DNA of 64,000 nt. Source: Paenibacillus dokdonensis (GTDB lineage Bacteria > Bacillota > Bacilli > Paenibacillales > Paenibacillaceae). The notes below the pieces were generated by a model. That model did not search any database, was not told the origin of the DNA, and saw only the letters and a list, made by a program, of their open reading frames with translations. Below, piece by piece: positions 35,427-43,073 of the stretch. The stretch is from positions 1,192,079-1,256,078 of the forward strand of contig NZ_STGQ01000002.1 in NCBI RefSeq assembly GCF_004916975.1, read 5' to 3'. The position numbers were made by a program, and so were the translations under genes. Numbering within the stretch: the first letter of the stretch is position 1; the number at the start of each line of letters is the position of its first letter.

Positions 35427-35658
35427 ACAGCTCTAATTTAGCAGCAGGCCCCATAATAGGACTAATACTTTCAGCAAAATACAGCATTAGGCAGGATTCG
35501 CCCGGCGGCTTGTGGAAGCATGAGCAGAGGGCGTTTTTTCTTAGCCGCAAAAATAAGCCGGTCCGAGGAGCGGGTTTGGAAGCCTGCCGCATACATATAT
35601 ATGGGGGAAGTATTCCTCTGAAGCATCAGAAAAGGTCGGTACATGAGGAGGAGTTCGG

Positions 35659-36081
35659 ATGGGTCTACATCCTTATAAAAACTTGACTCAATGGTTTGCC
35701 AGCGCTTTATTTGGTGTGGTCTTTTGCTGTCTTCAGCTTGTTCTGCAAATACAAATGCATGAAGCACCCGGAATAGCGGGGCTGTTTTTTGTTCTTGGAC
35801 TGATCTTTATTACGATATCCATCTTTATTGGTACAGACTTATTTTCAAAGAGACAGATAAGCTTTGAAGGCAAAGTGATCAACAAGGAGGGCCGGGTAGT
35901 CAATGTATTGACGACCGAAGAGAAGCTGAAACAGGTCAAAATAACCGTTCCTGAAGTATATGGGCAGCTTGAAGTGAATCAAATGGTGGAATTTAAGTTG
36001 ACCCAGATCATGAAGATGCCGGTCAGTATCCGTATTATGGAGAATACGCCTGAGGATCAGGACGAAGCCGCTCGCAGCTAA
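35659..36081 (+). CDS. Hypothetical membrane protein
   Basis: The 140-residue protein has two hydrophobic helices (ALFGVVFCCLQLVLQI and GLFFVLGLIFITISIFIG). A soluble C-terminal beta-rich domain of about 70 residues follows (ISFEGKVINKEGRVVNVL, then VEFKLTQIMKMPVSIRI), possibly an OB-like fold. It follows the DUF350 gene after about 230 bases without a recognised gene, so membership in that operon is uncertain. The start has GAGGAG at a good distance. No family recognised. Confidence 0.65.
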   Translation: MGLHPYKNLTQWFASALFGVVFCCLQLVLQIQMHEAPGIAGLFFVLGLIFITISIFIGTDLFSKRQISFEGKVINKEGRVVNVLTTEEKLKQVKITVPEVYGQLEVNQMVEFKLTQIMKMPVSIRIMENTPEDQDEAARS

Positions 36082-36134
36082 AGGTGAAGCTATATCAATT
36101 GAACTGGAACGAATCACGAAAGGATGCATGCTGC

Positions 36135-36635
36135 ATGAATTCATCGATATATGAAAACTGGAACGGGCACAAGGTCAAGCTGACCTGGATTCCGGGTGAA
36201 GAGCAGCCCGATCCGGCGCTGGTTACGAGCGTCCACGGCATATGCCTGCATCGGGGTCTTGTATTGACTGTGCATGTGCAGGGCCGCGGCTTCAATTTGC
36301 CCGGGGGACACGTGGAGCCGGGGGAAACGCCGGAGGAAGCATTTCATCGTGAAGCCATGGAGGAAGGAAGCGTCAAAGGAACGGCGGTTTATCTCGGAAA
36401 GATGGAGATCAATCACGAAGAGGACGAGCATTTTGACCCAAAAGGAAAATATCCGATGATTGGCTATCAGCTGTTTTACCGGATGGATATTACTGAATGT
36501 CTCCCTTTCAGCCGCGAGCATGAGTGCCTGTCCCGGATCTGGGTCGAGCCGGCGGAGTTTGAACATGTGGTAAATGAACATCGGCTAGTAGGATTGGTGC
36601 TGGAGGAAGCTCTTCAGCAGGATAAGAAGCAATAA
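36135..36635 (+). CDS. Nudix hydrolase
   Basis: The 166-residue protein contains a good Nudix box: GGHVEPGETPEEAFH followed by REAMEEGSV. This fits the pattern GX5EX7REUXEEXGU with G in place of the final G-U turn. Such enzymes cleave nucleoside diphosphates linked to another group with Mg. The substrate cannot be told. The ATG at 36135 follows AAAGGA at a workable distance. In-frame upstream sequence from a GTG at 36084 is less likely. Confidence 0.88.
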   Translation: MNSSIYENWNGHKVKLTWIPGEEQPDPALVTSVHGICLHRGLVLTVHVQGRGFNLPGGHVEPGETPEEAFHREAMEEGSVKGTAVYLGKMEINHEEDEHFDPKGKYPMIGYQLFYRMDITECLPFSREHECLSRIWVEPAEFEHVVNEHRLVGLVLEEALQQDKKQ

Positions 36636-36690
36636 TAGCTGTTGCTAACGAATACATAAATGCTTGGAATGAACGGGAGAGTGGACGGAC

Positions 36691-37458
36691 ATGAAAGCAC
36701 CGGAACAACTGCTGCGGGTATGGCATCGTTTTGACGGTTATCCGATGGAGACGTTGACCAAGGCCTGGTACAGCCTGCAGCCTGAAAATGGAGGGCAGCG
36801 CAGCGTTCCTGTCATGAAAGAGCATAAGGAGCAGTACGGAATTACAGGCAACTGCTTTGATTTGGCGATCTGGCTGCTGGATGCCTTTCATACGGAAAGC
36901 ATTCCTGCCTATGCCGTCGGGCATGATCTGGGATTTCAGCATGCGCATGTAGCTGTTGTAGCGCTGGATGAAGCGGGTGGACGGTTCTTCTGCGATCTGG
37001 GGGATCAATGGATACAGCCCATTTTAGTGGATCGGAATCATCAGTGCTTCACAGAGGAAGCCGTGGAGGGTTTTATTACTGGAGGACGGATTCAGGTATC
37101 CAACAATTCCTCGGCGCAGAACGTGGGGTTCAATTACGTAAGACCCAACGGGAAAATGAGCACGCAGTCCTTTGATCTCACGCCAATTTCGATGGAGGAT
37201 CTGCTTGCAGCAGCGAACCATTCCCAGCATTTGCTGCGGCATCCGCTTGTGGAGCATCGCTTGTATCAGTCGGGTGAGGTGGTGCACTGGGAGTTTGACC
37301 GCTGGACCAGCTTTGTCAGCAAGAACAGCGGGCTTGAGAGAGAGGACGGGCTGAATACGAATGAAGAATGGGCGCAGCGCATCAGCCGTATCTCGGGAAT
37401 CGACTACCGGGTTGCGCTGCAAGCCCTGGACTTGTATTCAGAGCTGGCAGCAGTTTAA
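36691..37458 (+). CDS. Arylamine N-acetyltransferase-like (C-H-D fold) protein
   Basis: The 255-residue protein shows a cysteine, histidine and aspartate in the order used by arylamine N-acetyltransferases and related transglutaminase-fold enzymes: GITGNCFDLAIW near residue 54, QHAHVAVVALD near 92, and FCDLGDQW near 107. The overall length is close to NAT enzymes. I cannot say if it transfers acetyl groups. A 100-base copy of its 3' end lies at 28884, at the border of the metal island, which shows that this gene was once duplicated. Confidence 0.7.
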   Translation: MKAPEQLLRVWHRFDGYPMETLTKAWYSLQPENGGQRSVPVMKEHKEQYGITGNCFDLAIWLLDAFHTESIPAYAVGHDLGFQHAHVAVVALDEAGGRFFCDLGDQWIQPILVDRNHQCFTEEAVEGFITGGRIQVSNNSSAQNVGFNYVRPNGKMSTQSFDLTPISMEDLLAAANHSQHLLRHPLVEHRLYQSGEVVHWEFDRWTSFVSKNSGLEREDGLNTNEEWAQRISRISGIDYRVALQALDLYSELAAV

Positions 37459-37505
37459 TGAGAGCTTTTTCACGCACGCGGCTTGATAATATCTCTTGGC
37501 ATCCT

Positions 37506-37934
37506 TCAATCTGCCGCTGTACCCTTTTTGCCGGATTGATGCTCGTAGTTCCGGATCAGCATCCCCGTTGCCTTTCTCATGCCAAGCCCGGCGTAGAAAT
37601 CTTGAAGTTCCGTATCGCACAGCAGATCGATCATATAGATATCTTTCAGCTTGTCCAGCATTCGCTGGGTCAGCTCTTTTCCAATACCCCGGTTTTGATA
37701 GGAGGGCACGACCTCCAGCAAAGGAATATAGGCCGTCAGTACCCGGTCGGACAGCGCTGTAATGAATCCGACGACGTGATTGGTATGTTCATCAATTGCC
37801 AGTATGATATGAGTAGCATTTTGAAGAATCCGGTCGAAGGTTGCGGTAGAAGGCGGATTCGGCCATCCGTCGAAGAAGCCGTCCGCAAAGGACGCTTCGG
37901 TGATATTTTGCATATGTTCCTGATAAATGATCAT
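37506..37934 (-). CDS. GNAT family N-acetyltransferase
   Basis: The 142-residue protein has the GNAT acetyl-CoA loop EVVPSYQNRGIGKELTQRML preceded by the beta-strand VVGFITALSD. The N-terminal region (ITEASFADGFFDGW) resembles the GNAT group with a leading helix pair. It should acetylate a small amine, not identifiable from sequence. The ATG follows AGGT eight bases upstream. It is convergent with the NAT-like gene. A frameshifted copy lies at 29633-30050. Confidence 0.9.
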   Translation of the reverse strand: MIIYQEHMQNITEASFADGFFDGWPNPPSTATFDRILQNATHIILAIDEHTNHVVGFITALSDRVLTAYIPLLEVVPSYQNRGIGKELTQRMLDKLKDIYMIDLLCDTELQDFYAGLGMRKATGMLIRNYEHQSGKKGTAAD

Positions 37935-38288
37935 GAGATATACCTGTCCTTAATAGAGATTGCCATTATGATCAGAAATTAGCTGGCTTAATACGAATTA
38001 TATGAAAAAACAAAGGATACGGGAAGATACATACATTATTGTCCGAACCGCCGCATCGCAGATAGAATATCTATCATCGAAGACCGCCCTATTCATGAAC
38101 CGGGTGAAGCTGCTGTTATTTATCACCCTTTCCCGCGTTTTTTGGGAGGTGGAAACAATGATTATAACCATTCTTAAGATAGCATTGCAGACGCAAAGGC
38201 TGATATGATGAATTAGATAAAAATGGAATATGAACGGCATTGAAATGGGCATCTTTTAAAAATAACATTTTATCGGGGATGTGGTTGC

Positions 38289-38429
38289 GTGTTTGACGAT
38301 GCGATTGCTGCAATAGAGGAGTACCGCACGAAGGTAGCCAGCGTACTGGCTATGGAAGTATTTTTCCGCAAGGAACAGGGAGCGTGGAAGCTGTACAGAC
38401 AGCATATGGAGAAATATGCGGACGTCTAA
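38289..38429 (+). CDS. Possible small protein before the amidase
   Basis: A 46-residue frame starts at GTG 38289 (VFDDAIAAIEEYRTKVASVL) and ends with YRQHMEKYADV. It is helical, charged and coding-like. The duplicate locus near 30105 has lost it through an extra T and a deletion of about 110 bases. The frame is open further upstream, so the true start is uncertain, and no clear ribosome binding site is seen. Function unknown. The rest of 37935-38475 shows no other gene that I trust. Confidence 0.4.
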   Translation: MFDDAIAAIEEYRTKVASVLAMEVFFRKEQGAWKLYRQHMEKYADV

Positions 38430-38475
38430 AACAGGCATACTGCAACTCCCCACTATGAAGTTGAGGTGATGTCAA

Positions 38476-39978
38476 ATGGAAATTAACATGAAAATAGAAG
38501 AATGGATCATCGAGGCGGATATCCGCCGTATGCAGGCTGCGATGGAAGCGGGCGAGACGAGCTCCGAGGAGCTGGTTCGGGTCTATTTGGAGCGGATTGG
38601 TCGTTATGACGGAAAGCTGAGATCCATCATTGAGATTAACCCGGAAGCGATAAGCATCGCCAGGGCGCTGGACGACGAGCGATATGAAAAAGGAAGCCGG
38701 GGACCACTTCACGGCATTCCTCTGCTCCTGAAGGACAATATCGATACCCATGATGCATTGCATACCAGTGCGGGAACACTGGCCTTGGCGGAGCATGTAG
38801 CGGAGCAGGATTCGTTCGTCGCTGCGCAGCTGCGGAGTGCAGGCGCCGTATTCCTTGGTAAGGCCAATATGACGGAATGGGCCAACTTCATGGCAGACGG
38901 AATGTGGGCCGGATACAGTACACGGCGGGGGCTTTGCCTAAATCCCTATGGTCCGGGAGAGCTGTTCATCGGCGGCTCCAGTTCAGGCTCAGGAGCGGCC
39001 GTGGCTGCCAACCTTGCAGCCGCAGCGATTGGTACGGAAACCTCCGGCTCCATCATCGGCCCGGCCAGTCAGAACATGCTGGTGGGCATCAAGCCAACAG
39101 TCGGTCTGGTCAGCCGTTCGGGAATTATACCGATTACCCATACTCAGGATACCGCTGGACCGATGGCCAGATCCGTTACCGATGCAGCGATTATGCTGGG
39201 TGCCATGACGGGAGTGGATGAACGGGATGAAGTCACAAAAACGAGTCAAGGACATTTTCTAACCGATTATACGCCCTTTCTGGATGCTTCGTTTCTGAAG
39301 CAGGCGCGGATCGGGATCCCGCGGTTCTATTACAGTCAGCTGGACCCTGACCGGATGCAGATTCTGGAGGCTGCCATTGAAGTGCTCCGCAGCGAGGGAG
39401 CAGCCATCATCGATCCGGTAGAACTGCCATGCCAGGAAACAGATTGGAACTGGAGCGTTCTGCGCTATGAATTCAAAAAAGGGGTGAATGACTATTTGGC
39501 CCCATTGCCGGAAAACATCCCTGTCCATACGTTGGCAGAGGTTATCGCTTTTAACAACGAACATGCTGAGCAATGCCTGAAATACGGACAAAATGTGCTG
39601 GAGGCATCCGAGTCGACCAGCGGAACGCTGACCGAGCCGGAATATGTGGACACGATCCGCGTGAATGAAGAAATGTCACGGGCACAAGGCATCGATTATG
39701 CGCTTGAGAAATATAACCTCGATGCGCTGCTGTTCCTGGGCTGTGAGGAAGGCGATGATATCGCGGCCAGAGCCGGATATCCTGTCATTACCGTGCCGGG
39801 CGGCATTGCGCAGGATGGGGTTATTGCTCCCGGCGGCTATATCACCAAAGGCCCGCAGGGTATCACGTTCATCGGTACTGCTTACAGTGAACCTACACTG
39901 ATCAAGATCGCTTACGGATACGAGCAGGCCACGAAGCACAGAGTGCCGCCGGAGATGGGCATGCTTGCAGGAGAATAA
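38476..39978 (+). CDS. Amidase signature family protein
   Basis: The 500-residue enzyme has the amidase signature. The catalytic lysine is in PLLLKDNIDTHD near residue 88, and the Gly/Ser-rich stretch is GGSSSGSGAAVAANLA. The nucleophile region is GTETSGSIIGPAS. It hydrolyses a C-N amide bond through a Ser-cisSer-Lys triad. No GatB or GatC partner is near, and the sequence is longer than needed for a peptidase, so the substrate is open. The ATG follows GAGGTGATG. A truncated copy with a stop codon lies at 30208-30405. Confidence 0.92.
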   Translation: MEINMKIEEWIIEADIRRMQAAMEAGETSSEELVRVYLERIGRYDGKLRSIIEINPEAISIARALDDERYEKGSRGPLHGIPLLLKDNIDTHDALHTSAGTLALAEHVAEQDSFVAAQLRSAGAVFLGKANMTEWANFMADGMWAGYSTRRGLCLNPYGPGELFIGGSSSGSGAAVAANLAAAAIGTETSGSIIGPASQNMLVGIKPTVGLVSRSGIIPITHTQDTAGPMARSVTDAAIMLGAMTGVDERDEVTKTSQGHFLTDYTPFLDASFLKQARIGIPRFYYSQLDPDRMQILEAAIEVLRSEGAAIIDPVELPCQETDWNWSVLRYEFKKGVNDYLAPLPENIPVHTLAEVIAFNNEHAEQCLKYGQNVLEASESTSGTLTEPEYVDTIRVNEEMSRAQGIDYALEKYNLDALLFLGCEEGDDIAARAGYPVITVPGGIAQDGVIAPGGYITKGPQGITFIGTAYSEPTLIKIAYGYEQATKHRVPPEMGMLAGE

Positions 39979-40019
39979 GCAGTCCGCAGCTTGGATAAGC
40001 CGTGAATTTTGGTTGCATC

Positions 40020-40159
40020 TATTTTGCAAAAGCAGCATCAATATCCGCCTGCTGCAGATGACCGGATTTCACATCATTCATGCTTATGGCGGATGGAAAA
40101 AGGAGCCGTTAACCTCTGCCAGTCCGGAAATGATCTTCATATGCCGGAAGGCGGGTTAA
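40020..40159 (+). pseudogene. C-terminal remnant of a SAM methyltransferase
   Basis: The frame ending at TAA 40157 encodes IRLLQMTGFHIIHAYGGW and then KKEPLTSASPEMIFICRK. This closely resembles the final strand pair of class I SAM-dependent methyltransferases. No methyltransferase core precedes it, because the amidase gene ends just upstream. It is therefore a decayed fragment. Confidence 0.5.
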
Positions 40160-40186
40160 GGCTCCTATAAGAAAAGCGGTCGTTAA

Positions 40187-40459
40187 TTATTTGCGGCTTC
40201 TGCTTCGGACTCGGCGCAGGAACACGGAGAGTCCGGCTACTGGCGGCAGCAGCAAGGTTGCATCCATCGGCTGGTGATACCATAATCTCTGCATGATTTG
40301 GATACAGAACACCAAAATTACAATAGCACCCAAGAGCAGCATCGGATCCACGGACCGGTGCAGCACTTTTTTGAAAAATAATTTAATTCCGAAATAGGCT
40401 ACAGCGAAATAAAATCCGCACATCAGTGCGATGGACAAGGCGGCTGCGATCATCATCAA
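40187..40459 (-). CDS. Small hypothetical membrane protein
   Basis: The 90-residue frame encodes two or three hydrophobic helices (IALMCGFYFAVAYFGI, MLLLGAIVILVFCIQIM) and an arginine-rich C-terminus (RRVRSRSRK) that should stay inside. The start is a run of three ATG codons without a clear ribosome binding site, so the exact start and even expression are uncertain. No family recognised. Confidence 0.5.
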   Translation of the reverse strand: MMMIAAALSIALMCGFYFAVAYFGIKLFFKKVLHRSVDPMLLLGAIVILVFCIQIMQRLWYHQPMDATLLLPPVAGLSVFLRRVRSRSRK

Positions 40460-40537
40460 TGGGATTCGTCCCGATTCAATTGGGTTTATTTCCCATTATA
40501 CTCTTATTGTCTTGAATCTTAAAGGCAATACTTATCC

Positions 40538-41497
40538 TTATATCGGATCCAATGCCAGCCCGGACAGATTGTGGCGGATTAGCTCACAAGAATCGTTAAA
40601 ACGCTGCTGCTCATCCTCATTCAGCTTCAGTTCGAGCAGTTCCTGAATACCATCACTGCTGATAATCGCCGGAACGCCGGCACATACGCCGTATTGGCCG
40701 TACTCTCCGTCGAGTATGGCGGATACGGCGATTATTTTATGCTCATCATTGAGCACGGACCGTGCAATATGGGCAATCGCGCTGCCGATTCCGAAATGGG
40801 TCGAGCCTTTGCGCGTGAAAATCTCCCAGCCCGCGTCTTTCGTTTTGCGAGCAATATCCTCTAAATCAAGATGCCTGAAACGCTCCTGATGCTGGGCCAA
40901 AATATCGAGTATCGGCTTGCCGCCGATGGTCACATGCGACCAAGCCACGAACTGCGACTCCCCATGCTCGCCAAGCGCATATCCGCTTACGCTGCGCGGA
41001 TCGATGGAGAAAACGTCGGAGAGCAGCGTTTTGAGGCGGGAGGAATCGATAGAAGTGCCCGAACCGATCACGCGGTGACGCGGAAATCCGGTCAGCTTCC
41101 AGATCATGTAGGTGACGACATCGACCGGGTTCGCGGCAACGATGAATATGCCGTTAAATCCGCTCTCTACGATCGGAGTCACGATTTGGCGCGTAATTTC
41201 CGCGGCCTCTGCCAGCACATCCATCCGGTTCTGCCCCGGTTTTGGATTCGCGCCAGCCGTCAGAATGACAACATCCACATCGGAACAATCCGCATAGGTA
41301 CCGGCATAAACGGTGGTGCGTGTATGTGTGAAATCAATGCAATGCGACAAATCGAGAGCCTGTGCGAGCGCCCGGTCATACGTACGGTCAATCATCATGA
41401 TCTCGTCGCAGATGGACTGGTTAATCATGGAGTAAGCGCAGCTGGATCCGACCATGCCGGAGCCTACGATGGCGACTCTTCTTCTTTTACGGTTCAT
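40538..41497 (-). CDS. L-lactate dehydrogenase family protein
   Basis: The 319-residue protein has the NAD motif VGSGMVGSS near residue 11, the loop ANPKPGQNR near 83-91, NPVDVVTY and the catalytic histidine H178 in GEHGESQF. It should interconvert a 2-oxoacid and an L-2-hydroxyacid with NADH. At the position that reads Gln in typical LDH (ANQKPG) and Arg in malate dehydrogenase, this protein has Pro. Its substrate could therefore differ from pyruvate, and I name it at family level only. A good AAGGAG site precedes the ATG. No Rex-type site was seen upstream. Confidence 0.88.
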   Translation of the reverse strand: MNRKRRRVAIVGSGMVGSSCAYSMINQSICDEIMMIDRTYDRALAQALDLSHCIDFTHTRTTVYAGTYADCSDVDVVILTAGANPKPGQNRMDVLAEAAEITRQIVTPIVESGFNGIFIVAANPVDVVTYMIWKLTGFPRHRVIGSGTSIDSSRLKTLLSDVFSIDPRSVSGYALGEHGESQFVAWSHVTIGGKPILDILAQHQERFRHLDLEDIARKTKDAGWEIFTRKGSTHFGIGSAIAHIARSVLNDEHKIIAVSAILDGEYGQYGVCAGVPAIISSDGIQELLELKLNEDEQQRFNDSCELIRHNLSGLALDPI

Positions 41498-41645
41498 TGT
41501 TCATCCGCTCCTTCATTCATATTTTACATGAGGATTTTATAAAAATCCCATCACGAACGAAATCAGCTGAATACGGCTGAAAACCGCCTCATACGAATAA
41601 AACCGGCAGCAACAGCTTAACCGGTTTCTGAGCGTTGTATCCCCG

Positions 41646-41903
41646 TTAAGCCGCCGGACTCCATGGCAGAGGCTGCGGCTGCTTTTTGCTGCGCCAAACA
41701 GGGAATCTCCCGCCTGGACCCACATATTTGAACAGGTGCGTACCGATCGAGCTTCCCAAAATCGCGATAGCCTCATGTCCGTTCACCCGTCTCAGTCCTG
41801 CATAAAGTGCGGAGCTGAAAAGGATTTCCACCATCACAAACTTGACCAGTTCAGTCCGGGTAAACACCCAGACCGTAAATTCCTTCGCTGCAAGCTTTCG
41901 CAT
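41646..41903 (-). CDS. Small hypothetical protein
   Basis: This 85-residue protein (MRKLAAKEFTVWVFTRTELV) has one moderately hydrophobic stretch (FVMVEILFSSALYAGL) and a basic, proline-rich C-terminus. The start is supported by AAGGGGG six bases upstream. It lies between the LDH-family gene and the divergent ferredoxin gene. I do not recognise it. Confidence 0.6.
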   Translation of the reverse strand: MRKLAAKEFTVWVFTRTELVKFVMVEILFSSALYAGLRRVNGHEAIAILGSSIGTHLFKYVGPGGRFPVWRSKKQPQPLPWSPAA

Positions 41904-42030
41904 CCGTTCCCCCTTGATTTCGTCATAAACTCCTTTTTTAGGATATAGGGGAGGGCAAATTTTAAGAACATGCGGACAGCCTCGAATTTTGTGTGGCGAT
42001 CCCGACTGCTCAAGGAACCGACAAAAATGA

Positions 42031-42046
42031 TGTGATGAAAATCACA
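42031..42046. promoter_or_regulatory. FNR/CRP-type palindrome upstream of ferredoxin
   Basis: TGTGATGAAAATCACA is a perfect TGTGA-N6-TCACA palindrome, the form recognised by Fnr of Bacillus. It lies about 100 bases before the ferredoxin ATG, a position suited to activation under low oxygen. Confidence 0.6.
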
Positions 42047-42145
42047 AGGTGGGTACGGAGGCGATGGTACGCTGAAATCATCAAAGGCAAGGCTGATAGT
42101 TCGCGGAATGATCCGCTGTCAGCCGGTCAGGAGGATGGGGAGGAC

Positions 42146-42394
42146 ATGAAGAAGGCCTATACTTTTGTGGACAAAAACACCTGCATTGCCTGCGGAGCTT
42201 GCGGCGTCATCGCTCCTGATATCTTTGATTACGATGATGAGGGGCTAGCAGAGAATATATTACCCGGAGACCGCAACCTAGGCATTACGGAAGTTCCGGA
42301 AGATCAATTGGACAGCTTGGACGAAGCGGAGCACGGCTGCCCTACTGCATCCATTCACGTGGCCACATGTCCGTTCCGCCAAAAGGGACAATGA
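42146..42394 (+). CDS. Ferredoxin (single 4Fe-4S, Bacillus Fer type)
   Basis: The 82-residue protein carries CIACGACG near residue 12 and a distal CPTASI, which give the four cysteine ligands of one 4Fe-4S cluster. Acidic stretches (DIFDYDDEG) fit an electron carrier. I start it at ATG 42146, close after GGGGAGG. An in-frame ORF runs further upstream through a perfect FNR-type box and is unlikely to be coding. The V4R gene starts 20 bases downstream, so they form a pair. Confidence 0.9.
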   Translation: MKKAYTFVDKNTCIACGACGVIAPDIFDYDDEGLAENILPGDRNLGITEVPEDQLDSLDEAEHGCPTASIHVATCPFRQKGQ

Positions 42395-42414
42395 AGAAAC
42401 GGGAGGAGATCTAC

Positions 42415-42867
42415 ATGGCAAGCTTTACATTCAACGATTTAAAACATATCAAGAGAACGGAGCTCGGTAACCAGGTTCCGCTGGAGCTGTTCCGCGCGAT
42501 CCGTCTGATCGGGATGCATGAAGGGCTGCCGATGGGAGGGAGAAATACGACAGCCACCATTGGGCGCAAAATTGGCGAAAGCCTGCCGGCCCAAACGGTA
42601 GAGGAGCTCTTTGGATTATTTGTTGAGCTGAAAATCGGGATTCCGGCCATCATGCATCAAGATGAGCATACGATGCGGGTGGCGGTGGAGGATTGCTTTT
42701 GCGAGGGGCTGCCTGTTCAGGAGGGCAAGCTTGTATGCGATCTGGAAGGCGCGATGATGGAGGGGGCGTTAACGCGGATTTTGGGCCGCAAGGTATCGGT
42801 CAAGGAAGTGAAATGCAACGTAAACGGCGACGAACACTGCGAGTATGAGCTAAGATTTTATCAATGA
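42415..42867 (+). CDS. V4R (4-vinyl reductase) domain protein
   Basis: The 150-residue protein consists of a V4R domain: a helical N-terminus (LKHIKRTELGNQVPLELFR), a cysteine pair region (VEDCFCEGLP) and the family's late motif VKCNVNGDEHCEYELRF. V4R domains bind small hydrocarbons or cofactors in regulators and in chlorophyll enzymes. As a stand-alone protein its role is unknown. The cysteines C-x-C and the distal C could hold a metal. It follows ferredoxin by 20 bases with GGGAGGAG before the ATG, so an iron-sulfur or redox sensing task is a fair guess. Confidence 0.8.
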   Translation: MASFTFNDLKHIKRTELGNQVPLELFRAIRLIGMHEGLPMGGRNTTATIGRKIGESLPAQTVEELFGLFVELKIGIPAIMHQDEHTMRVAVEDCFCEGLPVQEGKLVCDLEGAMMEGALTRILGRKVSVKEVKCNVNGDEHCEYELRFYQ

Positions 42868-42982
42868 CTCCGAATTACATACATGGATGAAGATGAGAGA
42901 TCATTAACGAGAGTTTCGTTCGCTTTGCGGGGTTATACTTGATTCGCTATATGGAGATACTGTTCATAGCAAGAGCCAGCCT

Positions 42983-43037
42983 AGGGCAGCTTTACACGGT
43001 GCGGGATGAATTCTGCCTCGGGTAAAGCTGCCCTTTT
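42983..43037 (+). terminator. Terminator after the V4R gene
   Basis: AGGGCAGCTTTAC and GTAAAGCTGCCCT form a perfect 13-bp stem with a 26-nt loop, followed by TTTT. Confidence 0.88.
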
Positions 43038-43073
43038 CAAAATGGCTTGAGGATTCAGAAAGGAAGAAGCTGC

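Noticed and set aside
35497..35537. Terminator after the DUF350 gene
   Set aside because: CGCCC and GGGCG before a T run enclose a large unpaired loop, so the structure is too weak to call.
37998..38252. Overlapping small frames on both strands before the amidase
   Set aside because: No ribosome binding sites, no family resemblance, and their composition does not look like protein.
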